A stretch of 53,049 bases of DNA. Source: Akkermansiaceae bacterium. Lineage in GTDB: Bacteria; Verrucomicrobiota; Verrucomicrobiia; Verrucomicrobiales; Akkermansiaceae. The stretch lies in the NCBI GenBank assembly GCA_015062005.1, contig SUVL01000019.1:1-53049 (forward strand), in the 5' to 3' direction. The translations under genes were made by a program, and so were the position numbers. Below the pieces are notes generated by a model. That model did not search any database. It had not been told where the DNA came from and saw nothing but the letters and a program-made list of their open reading frames with translations. Positions 52,916-53,049 of this stretch are shown here, piece by piece. The first letter of the stretch is position 1. Each line of letters begins with the position of its first letter.

Positions 52916-53049
52916 GTACTTTGGGGACTTCTAAAAACTCGCAACGAATCAACAAATTGGACTTTGTCGGGCTGAAAGCCCAGGGAATTCTGAGCCCTCG
53001 GAGAGGGCGACACAATAATAGCCCAGCGTGGAGCCGCAACGCGGCGGAA
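52916..53049. repeat. palindrome-rich tail of the intergenic region
   Basis: No gene is visible to the window edge. Short hairpins such as GGGCTGAAAGCCC, GCCCTCGGAGAGGGC and GCCGCAACGCGGC occur in succession. The repeat-rich zone that begins after glgB continues beyond the window. Confidence 0.6.

Noticed and set aside
49835..53049. tRNA or small RNA gene among the palindromes
   Set aside because: No cloverleaf, anticodon arm or CCA-type end was found; the hairpins are simple GC-rich stems.

Overview
The window is a gene-dense, G+C-rich bacterial chromosome segment with 40 protein-coding genes, no rRNA, tRNA, insertion sequence, prophage or CRISPR array that I can see. The gene set fits the Verrucomicrobiota, perhaps an Akkermansia-like gut lineage. 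It includes a secreted GH29 fucosidase, a GldA/F/G plus DUF4340 ABC export cluster, mcsA-mcsB-clpC without ctsR, a eukaryote-type glycogen branching enzyme, many Sec and lipoprotein signals, and TTG-N16-18-TAGNAT type promoters. The taxonomic call is inference only.

Layout. 1-4652: dxr (MEP isoprenoid pathway), convergent with two coupled glycosyltransferases, then argG. 4758-17964: a long minus-strand run. It starts with a GldA/GldF/GldG-like ABC exporter and its DUF4340 partner, then a secreted alpha-L-fucosidase, then prmA-tsaB-ykgJ-ABCG-like transporter, the last four joined by ATGA overlaps. 18143-20497 (+): OsmC, a small membrane protein, a Pro/Ala-rich repeat lipoprotein and TlyA. 20504-26102 (-): recG coupled to a lipoprotein amidase, a fused RpiB-GlyA gene, and an M48 lipoprotein protease. 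26268-28175: an unknown lipoprotein, a WecG/TagA-type glycosyltransferase and a small basic secreted protein. 28250-36001 (-): hom-lysC, two membrane-anchored TPR proteins and murJ. 36152-38320 (+): a DsbD-type reductase. 38585-42901 (-): a secreted unknown protein, gatB, an FNT channel and umuC. 43019-44842 (-): mutL. 44973-49146 (+): mcsA-mcsB-clpC. 49226-52438 (-): a secreted thioredoxin-like protein and glgB, the latter sitting inside a repeat-rich zone that continues to the right edge.

How the genes work together. Much of the content serves the cell envelope and protein quality control: murJ (lipid II), the amidase, the glycosyltransferases, DsbD with a thioredoxin-like protein, an M48 protease, and ClpC with McsA/McsB. 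Amino-acid and one-carbon metabolism is represented by argG, lysC, hom and RpiB-GlyA, translation by gatB, prmA, tlyA and tsaB, and DNA repair by recG, mutL and umuC.

Most notable points: (1) a single 561-residue ORF fusing ribose-5-phosphate isomerase B to serine hydroxymethyltransferase, with both active sites intact; (2) a McsB homologue in an otherwise canonical mcsA-mcsB-clpC operon that has lost the catalytic cysteine and several nucleotide- and phosphoarginine-binding residues, so it looks like a pseudo-arginine-kinase; (3) many promoters whose -10 box ends exactly 6-8 bases before the start codon, predicting leaderless or ultra-short-leader mRNAs; (4) a family of dispersed and nested palindromic repeats, including inverted copies flanking glgB and a 63-base perfect inverted match about 14 kb apart. 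All homology statements come from motif recognition by eye, not from database searches.
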